Source: Hondaea fermentalgiana (taxonomy: Eukaryota > Sar > Bigyra > Thraustochytrida > Thraustochytriidae). From it: a stretch of DNA of 34,211 nt. Shown here one piece after another: positions 27,170 through 34,211 of this stretch. The notes beneath the pieces were generated by a model, which had not been told where the DNA came from, searched no databases, and saw only the letters and a program-made list of their open reading frames with translations. Each line of letters opens with the position of its first letter. Within the stretch, counting starts at the first letter, position 1. The stretch spans positions 57,899 to 92,109 of the forward strand of contig NPFB01000176.1 of NCBI GenBank assembly GCA_014084085.1, written 5' to 3'. Position numbers and translations under genes: made by a program.

Positions 27170-28939
27170 TCAGCTAAAAATTTTATCAATAACAAAGGCA
27201 GTCTCTTGCTCGAACTCTTGGACATTTGTGCATTTCTTCGCGTTCCCGAAGTCGATGAACTTGATAGCGAGCATCGGATCGCTCGCATTCTCGTTGACAA
27301 CAATGTTTCGCGGCGCCATATCCTGGTGCAAGATGCCATGGGAGTGAATGAGCTTGAGAGCACGACGTGCACTTGCGCGCAACTTTTCTTTTGAGAACAC
27401 ATTGCCACAATGTGTTTGCGCCAAATACTTGTCGAGTTGAATGCCTTCACTCGACGTGATGATGAACCGACCACCAAACCCATCGTCACCGCCTGCAATC
27501 AACACTGGGACTGCGTTTCCCTGAATCGAGTGAAGAACAGAATAGCACTCGAGTTCATTGTCAAAGGTTTTGATGGCTTGGTCATTCGAGTGATCACCCG
27601 CGCGTCCAGACTCGTTCCAAAGCATTGTCTTCACGTATGAATCGAGTCCCATCGTTGAAGTGCGATGGATGATCGTGAACTCGTTCCCAACGATGGTTGG
27701 ACCATAGTCAAGTGGCGTTGGTAGCATGACGTTCTTGGATTGCAATGGAAATAGGTTTCGAATCGAAGGATCGCTGGCTGTGCCTGAGACATGTGATGAC
27801 ACGAATCGCGCAAAGTTTGCTCTTATTTGTGGTGTCGCGAGGAGTGGCTCAGCTTGTGACGTTGCTTGGCCTGAAAGTGCGCATGCGAGGTTGATGTTGC
27901 GTGATGCGACTTGAACAAAAAGCGGCGACCCTGACGTTACTCCCATTCCAACCGAATCCTGGTCGCGTAAAGCAAGACGGACCATCGCAAAGTACGCACG
28001 TCTTGTAGAATGACGACCTCTTTCGCTGCCTTTGAAAGGTTTTGAAACAAAAAGAGCGCCGCGTCCATCGCGACGCAAAAACCACGTGTATTTCGTTGTT
28101 GACAGTACGCCGTATTTGAGTGCGTATTGGATCATGTAAGTGTAGACTTTTTGCAATGGTCCTTTGTAGAGAGCCTCGTAATTGTTCGGTATTTGATGTG
28201 TTGCAACAACATGCGGGAAGCGATTCCACCATTCAACGACATCTGAAATCTCTTCATCAACTGAATCACCACCATCTTGTTTTACGCGATGAAATGGAAA
28301 TGTGGATGACGACTCGTGCTCGTGCACCAAAAATGCAGTTCTCTGCTTAGACATTGCAAAACGCGAGAAGACATTTGCGAGTCGTTGTTGGTGTTCTGGA
28401 TCTTGTTCAACTTCAAAGTCACTCTCGCCTGTGCCAATGAGCGCCTGGTCTGAAACAACCCATAAGCCATCAGAGCGAAATCCAAATGAGTTTAATTCTC
28501 CGATTGCGAATCGAAACGTGTCGCGACTTGCGTCTGTTTTTGGCAGCGCGAAACGAATCAGTGGACTTATCACTTGTTCGATAAACGACGCGAAGAGCTC
28601 TCGCTCTGTGCTCCCAGCGTCTATCGAATCGAGAGAGATAATGGATGACTCTGGTATTAGCGTTGTGTTACACATCGTCTTGACCCTGATGCCAGCGTCT
28701 TCTCCAAACGTGGTCCATGGTTGAACACTCGATGGTGAGAAGTATCTTGGTTGTGCTCCAGATGAAGGTGGCCCCGTGGTCCGACAGCTCTCTGACGTGG
28801 CGCCTTCGAGAAGGCCACGATAGAGTTTCTCTTTGAGAAGGCCCCACACGGAGACGACCGTCACGAGCCTTAGCGTGCCTTCGTCGGGCGAGCTCTCCAG
28901 GTCGGAGTCTGACGAGCTGTCCAGGTTGGAGTATGACAT
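27170..28939 (-). CDS. Kinase-like protein with nuclease-like middle region (Crinkler/fungal-kinase type, tentative)
   Basis: Protein of 589 aa from the ATG at 28939. The longer frame to 28984 starts with GTG. Residues near 200-330 contain IQYALKYGVLSTTKYTWFLRR, the pattern I associate with the restriction-endonuclease-like region that precedes kinase domains in fungal and oomycete Crinkler-type proteins. I cannot see a convincing ExK catalytic motif there. The C-terminal part is kinase-like. It has a candidate beta-3 Lys in SYVKTML and a helix-C-like NELECYSVLHSIQGNAVPVL. The catalytic loop is LHQDMAPRNIVV (HQD for HRD) and the metal motif is FIDFGNA. The protein stops about 27 residues after the DFG, so the APE region and most of the C-lobe are missing. 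GC is visibly lower than in neighbours. The function could be effector-, toxin- or immunity-like, or a decayed kinase. Confidence 0.6.
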   Translation of the reverse strand: MSYSNLDSSSDSDLESSPDEGTLRLVTVVSVWGLLKEKLYRGLLEGATSESCRTTGPPSSGAQPRYFSPSSVQPWTTFGEDAGIRVKTMCNTTLIPESSIISLDSIDAGSTERELFASFIEQVISPLIRFALPKTDASRDTFRFAIGELNSFGFRSDGLWVVSDQALIGTGESDFEVEQDPEHQQRLANVFSRFAMSKQRTAFLVHEHESSSTFPFHRVKQDGGDSVDEEISDVVEWWNRFPHVVATHQIPNNYEALYKGPLQKVYTYMIQYALKYGVLSTTKYTWFLRRDGRGALFVSKPFKGSERGRHSTRRAYFAMVRLALRDQDSVGMGVTSGSPLFVQVASRNINLACALSGQATSQAEPLLATPQIRANFARFVSSHVSGTASDPSIRNLFPLQSKNVMLPTPLDYGPTIVGNEFTIIHRTSTMGLDSYVKTMLWNESGRAGDHSNDQAIKTFDNELECYSVLHSIQGNAVPVLIAGGDDGFGGRFIITSSEGIQLDKYLAQTHCGNVFSKEKLRASARRALKLIHSHGILHQDMAPRNIVVNENASDPMLAIKFIDFGNAKKCTNVQEFEQETAFVIDKIFS

Positions 28940-29190
28940 GGTTTGTTTGGTTCTTGGTTTATTCGCTCCTTCATCGTTGCTCACCGATATTCACAGTTTT
29001 TTTTTTTGAAAAGAAAATATAGGAAAAAATAAATAATAATGAACTTCTTCACAGTAAGATAATCGTGCGAGTCTCTCTCGTGAACAGAGGCGGATTGCAA
29101 AAGCCTGTGCAGTAAATTAGAGCCACGCACGGCCTGTGTCGCAAAGCAGTACGAACAATTACAATAATAACATTTATTATTTTCGACTGA
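28940..29190. other. AT-rich spacer
   Basis: About 250 bp, the most AT-rich stretch of the window (gaaaagaaaatataggaaaaaataaataataatg near 29007-29041, and acaataataacatttattatt near 29160). It separates the kinase-like start from the ROCO gene's stop and probably holds the promoter of the former and the 3' UTR of the latter. No gene. Confidence 0.5.
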
Positions 29191-30363
29191 TCAACGGGCA
29201 ATCCTGATGCGCTCGATGAGCTCCTTGTAAAAGGCCTCTGCCAAGTACCGGCGACGCTGGAAAGACATGGACTCTTTCTCCTTGAAGAGATGCTTGGCCG
29301 ATGCCGGAGCAGCGTCAATGTATGCGGGGAAATTGGCAAACCCAGGACGATTCGGATCACTCTCGTGCACGACCAAGATAGGTCGTGCCGTCTCCAGCTT
29401 CATGATCACCGCGCCCTCGAACACAGTCTTGGAAAGAAAGAGCAAGTAGAATTTAAGCTCTCGGATGCCTTGCTTCATTTCATCTTCTGCGAGGTTGCCC
29501 TCGGCCTCCTGGTCGATCCAGACACGAAGTCCACGATTGCGAAGCTTGTTTGCCATGAGATTGCAAGCATCGTCTGCGTCATACTGGCGATGACTCAAAA
29601 CGATGTGGTACTTGAGCCCAGCAGCCAGCGGGATATTCGCCTGTTCCACACTCCCCGTGTCCTTATGGTCTTCGAACAATGAACCATCCTCGAAGAAGGG
29701 GTCAAAATCGGCGACAGAAGCATTGGTCACGCCGACTGACGCAACCACACGAGACTTTGCCTCGCGCGTCTTGACCGACTCATCGTACTTGACTTGTGCC
29801 CGTGGGTTGCGAGGTGACTGCAAAAGCAGTTGCCAGGGCAGATCCTTGAAAACAGCGTCGCGAGCTCCGAGGAACATGCTAATGAGCGTCTTGATCGTGC
29901 TAGCCGGGGCTTCTGTCCCAGGAATCATGATAAGTCGGATGTAGTTATCTCTTTCCTCCAGCGCAAACGTCGACAAATCAGATCCGATAACTGCTTGGTG
30001 TCCTGCGAGACGCGGTGCGCCCCAGCGTGTGCTCAGATCGCCGCTGTGCTTGGCACAAAGCGAGAGAAGACGTGTAAAGACACCATCAGGGAGAAAGAAC
30101 TCGGAAAAGTCCAACACGCAGGTGAGCCCGCTCTGAACGCTTGCAATGTCTTGTTCGAGTTTGCGGTCCGTCGAGTTCTTGAGCAGACTGCTCACAAAGA
30201 AAATCGTCTCGTCTTGGCGGCCCCTTGTCAGCGCCTCTTCTGGAAACGCCCAGTTTGACATCAGCATCGACTCGTGCATAAACTCCCGCAGATAATCGAC
30301 TTCTTCGTCATTCCACAGAAACCTCAACAAACTGAGCGTGGCGATGCCGCGTTTGCGCAGCAC
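29191..30363 (-). CDS. COR-TIR segment of a ROCO-family gene
   Basis: Open frame of about 390 aa, which stays open slightly upstream without an ATG. Residues 1-190 resemble the second half of a COR domain: LRKRGIATLSLLRFLW, then a FLPDGVFTRLLSLCAKH segment. A linker follows, then a TIR domain at about 248-390: KYHIVLSHRQYDADDA, LRNRGLRVWIDQEAEGN, YLLFLSKTVFEGAVIMKLETA and a downstream ILVVHESD strand. A Glu in the MKLETA segment sits where the catalytic Glu of NAD-cleaving TIRs would be; activity is not proven. No convincing start codon exists in this frame. The Roc GTPase portion lies directly upstream in other frames, so this is read as the 3' part of one Roc-COR-TIR gene. Confidence 0.7.
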   Translation of the reverse strand: MLRKRGIATLSLLRFLWNDEEVDYLREFMHESMLMSNWAFPEEALTRGRQDETIFFVSSLLKNSTDRKLEQDIASVQSGLTCVLDFSEFFLPDGVFTRLLSLCAKHSGDLSTRWGAPRLAGHQAVIGSDLSTFALEERDNYIRLIMIPGTEAPASTIKTLISMFLGARDAVFKDLPWQLLLQSPRNPRAQVKYDESVKTREAKSRVVASVGVTNASVADFDPFFEDGSLFEDHKDTGSVEQANIPLAAGLKYHIVLSHRQYDADDACNLMANKLRNRGLRVWIDQEAEGNLAEDEMKQGIRELKFYLLFLSKTVFEGAVIMKLETARPILVVHESDPNRPGFANFPAYIDAAPASAKHLFKEKESMSFQRRRYLAEAFYKELIERIRIAR

Positions 30364-31183
30364 CGCAAAGTCTTTCTTGAGACCAGCGTTCTGCAGTTCA
30401 CGATTGCTGCTTCGACAGCAGCGCGCAATTCCGAGGCACGATCTGGCTCGGGGCTCGTGTTGTCGATAGAAAAGAAACTCAAGCTTGCTCTCGAGTTTGG
30501 CACGATGTTTTCGTTTTCGTGAACAGACAGATATTTGACGAGGATATCATCCACCTCGTTGACGTCGATTGACGCCTCGTCATAGTGCGTGCCCACCAGA
30601 ATGTTGGGTGCAGTCGGCGCATGTAGCTTGATCGAGTTGAGCCAAAAGGAAAGGTACTGCACGGCTTTCTCTCGCTTGATGAGGAGATCCTGCATGTCGA
30701 AGACGACCATGAAACGACACCTTCGCGCGTGAGGAAAATGTGGTGTAGCGCGTAAAAGACGTCCTGGCCCGCATAGGCCCAGATCGTAAAGATGATCTTC
30801 TGGCCCGACTGCGTCTTGCCGGCCATGTTCCTGATCTCTGCAATGTCGAATCGTCGCGCCACCTCGGCCTCGGGCACCAGTTCCACCTGCACCTCTGCCG
30901 CGAAAGGCCGCGCAGCAGAAGAACGTCGGCGTCCAAAGTTGATATTTGAAATGCCTTGGGAGGGAGGGGTATGGAAGCCAAATTTGCCAACAAGGTTCGA
31001 CTTTTTACGGGCAAGAACCCAAGCAAGACACCCAAGCAAAACTGAAGACTTGGTTGACACGTTGGGCCCAAGCCAGCTAGCTTCCCTACAGAGACCCAGA
31101 TCAAGGCAAAGATTGCCAACGTGAAGATCAAATATCGCAAAGTGCAGGCAAAACCGACCAACAACGATCCTGCGCTGGTCCAT
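30364..31183 (-). pseudogene. Roc GTPase segment of the same ROCO gene, broken over two frames
   Basis: Two overlapping minus-strand frames together encode a Roc domain. The upstream frame starts at the ATG at 31183, preceded by an in-frame TAA. It carries RRIVVGRF (beta-1-like) and later IIFTIWAYAGQDVFYALHHIFLTREGV, the G3 region with AYAGQ for the usual DxxGQ. At about 30712 the domain continues in another frame as FMVVFDMQDLL, SFWLNSIKLHAPTAP and NILVGTHYDE, equivalent to the G4 region, ending SFFSIDNTSPEPD..LRAAVEAA. Near 30365-30420 the reading moves to the COR-TIR frame. Both shifts have the same sense (one base missing, or two extra). No G1 P-loop GxxxxGK[ST] is found. It could be a pseudogene, sequencing errors, or an unusual multi-exon gene; no splice pattern I tried repairs it. 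Confidence 0.6.
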
Positions 31184-32078
31184 CGTCGATGATTAGACGC
31201 TTAGGGTGAAAAGAAGGAGGTGACACACCTTCATGACAAAAGCTTGCACGTCAGGTCCGCCGGGTGTTCTGGGCAGCCAGGCGGCTGCGGAGCGCGCCTG
31301 CGCGCCGTCGAGGCGATCGGCTGAAGTGCGGAATATCGCGAGTGCCAAATTTCTGCAAGACTGTCTTCAGGTCTGACATGAAGACTGTACGAAAGTGGGA
31401 AAGAAAAAAATACAGTAATTCTTGCTCATAAAAGAAGAAAAACCCAGGCCGTTCTTTCTATTGTTGCCCGATCTTGGAAATAAACAAAGTCGATGGCGAA
31501 ATGTATGCTTGTTCATGGATGGGGAAAATCTTCGCAATGCCGGGAGAGATAGAGAAAAAATGTTTCAGTTGCGGTTGCGACGAGGACCGGCCTCTAACGG
31601 CCAGCCCGTCAATGCGCCACTTGAGCCTCTCTTTTCTCTCTGCCTTTCCCGTTCCTTATCTTTCCATTCCATTCTCGTCTTTTCCTTGGCGCGGATGTAC
31701 ATGCGCACGAATACACACACGCACAGACACGCGCAATAAACACATTATCGGGACGCCTTGCTACCGGCGGCAACCAGTCCTTTTGCTCTCCCGAAAGCAG
31801 GTCGAAAGAACGACTTTCTAAAGACTTGATTGGGTGGGGCGGGAGTCTGATGGAAAAAGATGCTCTGCACCGATGCGTGCGAATCCCCTTGTCGCATTGC
31901 GTCTCAGCAGCATCCTTCTCGGCATCCCAGGACCTTCTAGACAGGACGCGCGCAAGCGCAAGAACCCCGTCTCTGCGCTTTCTTTCCCATTTCCTTTTTT
32001 CGCGCGAGCGAGCGAGCGCGCGCGCACGTCGGCCGTTCGGCCGTTCGGTCGGTCGATGGGTGGGTGGGTCAACTTGAG
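31184..32078. other. Spacer between the ROCO gene and the polyQ/PAS gene
   Basis: About 900 bp without a supported gene. It holds the ROCO upstream region, including the inverted-repeat element ggcagccaggcggctg at 31272-31287, and the 3' UTR of the polyQ gene. A CA-rich patch (about 31713-31735), runs of gcgagcgagcgagcgcgcgcgc (about 32001-32026) and cggtcggtcgatgggtgggtgggtc (about 32046-32070) are simple repeats. Small ORFs here lack domains. Confidence 0.55.
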
Positions 32079-34145
32079 TTAGCGCTCGGCCTTGGTTGTT
32101 GTGGTCGCTTCGGCCTTGAGTTGCGGCGGGGAATTGCCTTTTCTCGTTTTTTTGCTCACCGGACCGGTGCTATCGAACATGGGCGGGAGAGAGACAACGC
32201 CTTGGTAGTGGTCCGTGACATCTTGCATGGATAATTTGATGAAGACGCCCTTGGGAGAAGGGCCAACGATGTGGGCGCGGTAGCGCAGGACAAGGGTGTT
32301 GCCGTTTTTGGCGTCGACGAGGGAGTGTCCCCAAATCTTTTGTCCCTGCGCCAAGCGCTCCTCCACGCCGCACTTTTTGAAGGCGTGCACCGACCATGCG
32401 TCGTAGAGCGGGGACGTGGAGGCGAGCAGGGGTCCGCCGATGGGGTTGACGCCGGTGAGGGCCTCGAACTTGGCGTCCATCTCGAGACAGAGAAAGGGAG
32501 TCCCGTCGTTAGCGTACTCCACAAGTGCGTCGAATGTGGGGCGGTCCGGCAAAAAGGAAGCCTCCTTGGGGCAGATGAACTCGAAGTCGAAGCGCGGGTC
32601 TTTCTGGTGGAGCAGCTCGTTGAGACGCATCGCGATGGGGCGCTCGAGGAGCTGCTGGCAGATCTCGTACTTGCGCGCGAATCCCTCCTTGGGCAGTGCG
32701 CAGAGCGACTCGAAGACCTCATACGCGACAACGAAGTTGGCGTCCTCGGGTGCAGGCGCGGCCTCGAGGGGAGGCGCTGTGTGGTCTGCGGTAAGCAGCA
32801 GAAAGGACCCATCGACGTCAGCAGCGTCGTCGTCGTCGTCATTGTTGTTGCTGTTGTCCTTGGTGCCCTCGGCGGCGGCGCTGCGCTGCTCCTCGTCTCC
32901 GCGCGGGTGATGCCGCGCGAGCGAGAGGTCGGTGTGTCTGCGCTTGGCCCCGGCGGCGCGCCTCGTGGTTTCGCCGCCGGTCGATGATGCTGACGTTGAC
33001 GTTGACGCTGCCGCCAACGCCGCGGCCGCGGAATCGGAATGCGCACTCCCACTGCGCTCGTGGCCGCCGCGAGCGGCTTGCTGTTGGAATTCTCGCCGGG
33101 GATCGAGCTCGAGCTCGTGCTGTTGCTGGTGCTGATGCGAGGTCTCGTGGACCTGGGACTTGGACTCGGCGGTGGACGACTGCTGTTGCTGCTGCTGCTG
33201 CGTCTGCAATGGTCGTGGGGCGGCGCCGTCGGGATCGGGATGGCCCGTCGGGAAGCTCATAGACGTGGCTGTCATCGTGGAGGTTGAGGACGTCGCCGAG
33301 GATGACCGCATCGTGGGGTACGGGGGGTGGTCCATCACGAAGTGAGAGGCGGCGAAGTTGGACGGCTCGCTCGAGGCGGCGCGGATGAGTGTCCTTCCCT
33401 GGCTTGGGCGGCGGTTCTCGAGCGTGGAGGTCGTCGCAGGGGCACTCGAGCGGTCGATGAGCTGGCGGTGGTACGCGTGCTCGAGGTGCGCCGAGGCCAG
33501 TGTCTGGAACGGCCCCCCCGGGATGCCGTGTACGTGGGGAGACGGGTGATTTTGCGTGTAATCGTGTTGGTTGCTGTGCTGAAAATGCTGGAAAGGTTGT
33601 GGTTGATGTTGTCGCTGCTGTTGCTGCTGCTGTGGCGTTGGCGGGTAGGGAGCGTAGGGGCCGCGCGAGTACGGGGAATAAAAGGGCTGCTGAGGCGGGT
33701 AGAAGGGTGGCGGTGGCCCGTCAGTGCGCGACCCAGGCGGTATCATGGCACTTGCCCACTCGTGGGGCGTGGCGTTTACGTAGCTGGTGTTGCCGGGCGT
33801 GCGTTCCATCGTAGAGGGGTCAGCGACGCCAGCGTTGTTTGGCGGGGTCGATGTCACAAGCATGGGAACGTAGTTTGGTTGATGTTGATGTTGTTGTTGC
33901 TGCTGCTGCTGCTGCCGCTGCTGCTGCTGCCGCTGAAGGTTGGCGTGGGCACCCGCAGTCTGGGTATAATCTTTGATGGCGGGACCAGCTTGTCGTTCGT
34001 GATAGCCCATGATTTTCCACCCGCGCTTGCCGATCTGGACGGAGGGGTCGTTTTCGAAGCAGGGCCATACCCTTTCGGCCCGGAGGTGTCGCAGCAAATC
34101 GTGCTCGACGGCCGGCGGGAAGGGCTTGCAGCGGTTGTTGGCCAT
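32079..34145 (-). CDS. PolyQ/low-complexity protein with PAS-like C-terminal domain (possibly partial)
   Basis: At least 688 aa. A short conserved-looking N-terminal block at about residues 7-55 (FPPAVEHDLLRHLRAERVWPCFE, GKRGWKIMGYHE) is followed by about 400 residues of low complexity: poly-Gln at about 72-90 and 170-180, Pro/Tyr-rich, Ser/Thr-rich and poly-Asp. The C-terminal 200 residues are ordered. Residues about 470-545 are helical, and 548-648 (PFLCLEMDAKFEALTGVNP ... IKLSMQDVTDHY) resemble a PAS fold. A signalling or transcription-regulator role is plausible, but no DNA-binding domain is visible. The ATG at 34145 is not secure: the same frame stays open to the window edge and codes a protein-like stretch (DLAALPVVQDALKSIV) just before it. 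The gene may begin outside the window. Confidence 0.7.
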   Translation of the reverse strand: MANNRCKPFPPAVEHDLLRHLRAERVWPCFENDPSVQIGKRGWKIMGYHERQAGPAIKDYTQTAGAHANLQRQQQQRQQQQQQQQHQHQPNYVPMLVTSTPPNNAGVADPSTMERTPGNTSYVNATPHEWASAMIPPGSRTDGPPPPFYPPQQPFYSPYSRGPYAPYPPTPQQQQQQRQHQPQPFQHFQHSNQHDYTQNHPSPHVHGIPGGPFQTLASAHLEHAYHRQLIDRSSAPATTSTLENRRPSQGRTLIRAASSEPSNFAASHFVMDHPPYPTMRSSSATSSTSTMTATSMSFPTGHPDPDGAAPRPLQTQQQQQQQSSTAESKSQVHETSHQHQQQHELELDPRREFQQQAARGGHERSGSAHSDSAAAALAAASTSTSASSTGGETTRRAAGAKRRHTDLSLARHHPRGDEEQRSAAAEGTKDNSNNNDDDDDAADVDGSFLLLTADHTAPPLEAAPAPEDANFVVAYEVFESLCALPKEGFARKYEICQQLLERPIAMRLNELLHQKDPRFDFEFICPKEASFLPDRPTFDALVEYANDGTPFLCLEMDAKFEALTGVNPIGGPLLASTSPLYDAWSVHAFKKCGVEERLAQGQKIWGHSLVDAKNGNTLVLRYRAHIVGPSPKGVFIKLSMQDVTDHYQGVVSLPPMFDSTGPVSKKTRKGNSPPQLKAEATTTTKAER

Positions 34146-34211
34146 GACGATGGACTTGAGCGCGTCCTGGACGACAGGCAGTGCGGCGAGGTCAGCTGTA
34201 GCTGCAGCTGG

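Noticed and set aside
31000..31070. P-loop-like GPNVSTKS in the first ROCO frame
   Set aside because: The key Gly before Lys is Thr, and spacing to the beta-1-like RRIVVG segment is wrong for a Roc domain; probably coincidental.

Overview
This window looks like nuclear DNA from a GC-rich, gene-dense, intron-poor unicellular eukaryote. The evidence is long uninterrupted ORFs coding for mitochondrial carrier, CRAL-TRIO, ELMO, IQ/WW, soluble adenylyl cyclase and TIR/ROCO proteins, one clear GT-AG intron, homopolymeric Q/S/D tracts, and abundant microsatellites in the spacers. A heterotrophic, flagellate-forming stramenopile of the thraustochytrid type (Labyrinthulomycetes) is my best guess. That is inference from gene style and architecture; no rRNA or marker gene confirms it.

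Layout, left to right: SLC25 mitochondrial carrier (+); two-exon SEC14/CRAL-TRIO coiled-coil protein (-); TLP1-type thiolase-like protein (+); orphan IQ/coiled-coil protein (-); giant IQ-repeat/p25-alpha-like/WW/B-box protein (+); soluble-type adenylyl cyclase with C-terminal PH and GNAT domains (-); 2-kb repeat-rich spacer with a 100-N assembly gap; 3-beta-HSD-type SDR (-); ELMO-domain protein (+); Crinkler/fungal-type kinase-like protein (-); frame-disrupted Roc-COR-TIR (ROCO) gene (-); polyQ protein with a PAS-like C-terminus (-), possibly running off the right edge. Most neighbours alternate strand. They share short divergent promoters (for example 218 bp between the SDR and ELMO starts) or short convergent 3' spacers (158-233 bp).

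Two functional neighbourhoods stand out. From 7.2 to 22.2 kb, three very long genes share a calmodulin/cytoskeleton/cAMP theme: the two IQ proteins are transcribed divergently and the soluble cyclase is convergent with the second. Such proteins typically act in cilia or flagella, which suggests (inference) a flagellar signalling neighbourhood. From 27.2 to 31.2 kb, two genes of visibly lower GC encode immune- or effector-like architectures: a nuclease-like/kinase-like protein and a Roc-COR-TIR protein. They look like a fast-evolving accessory pair.

The most unusual single object is the 1725-residue cyclase-ATPase-PH-acetyltransferase fusion at 16979-22156. It physically couples cAMP synthesis to a predicted N-acetyltransferase.
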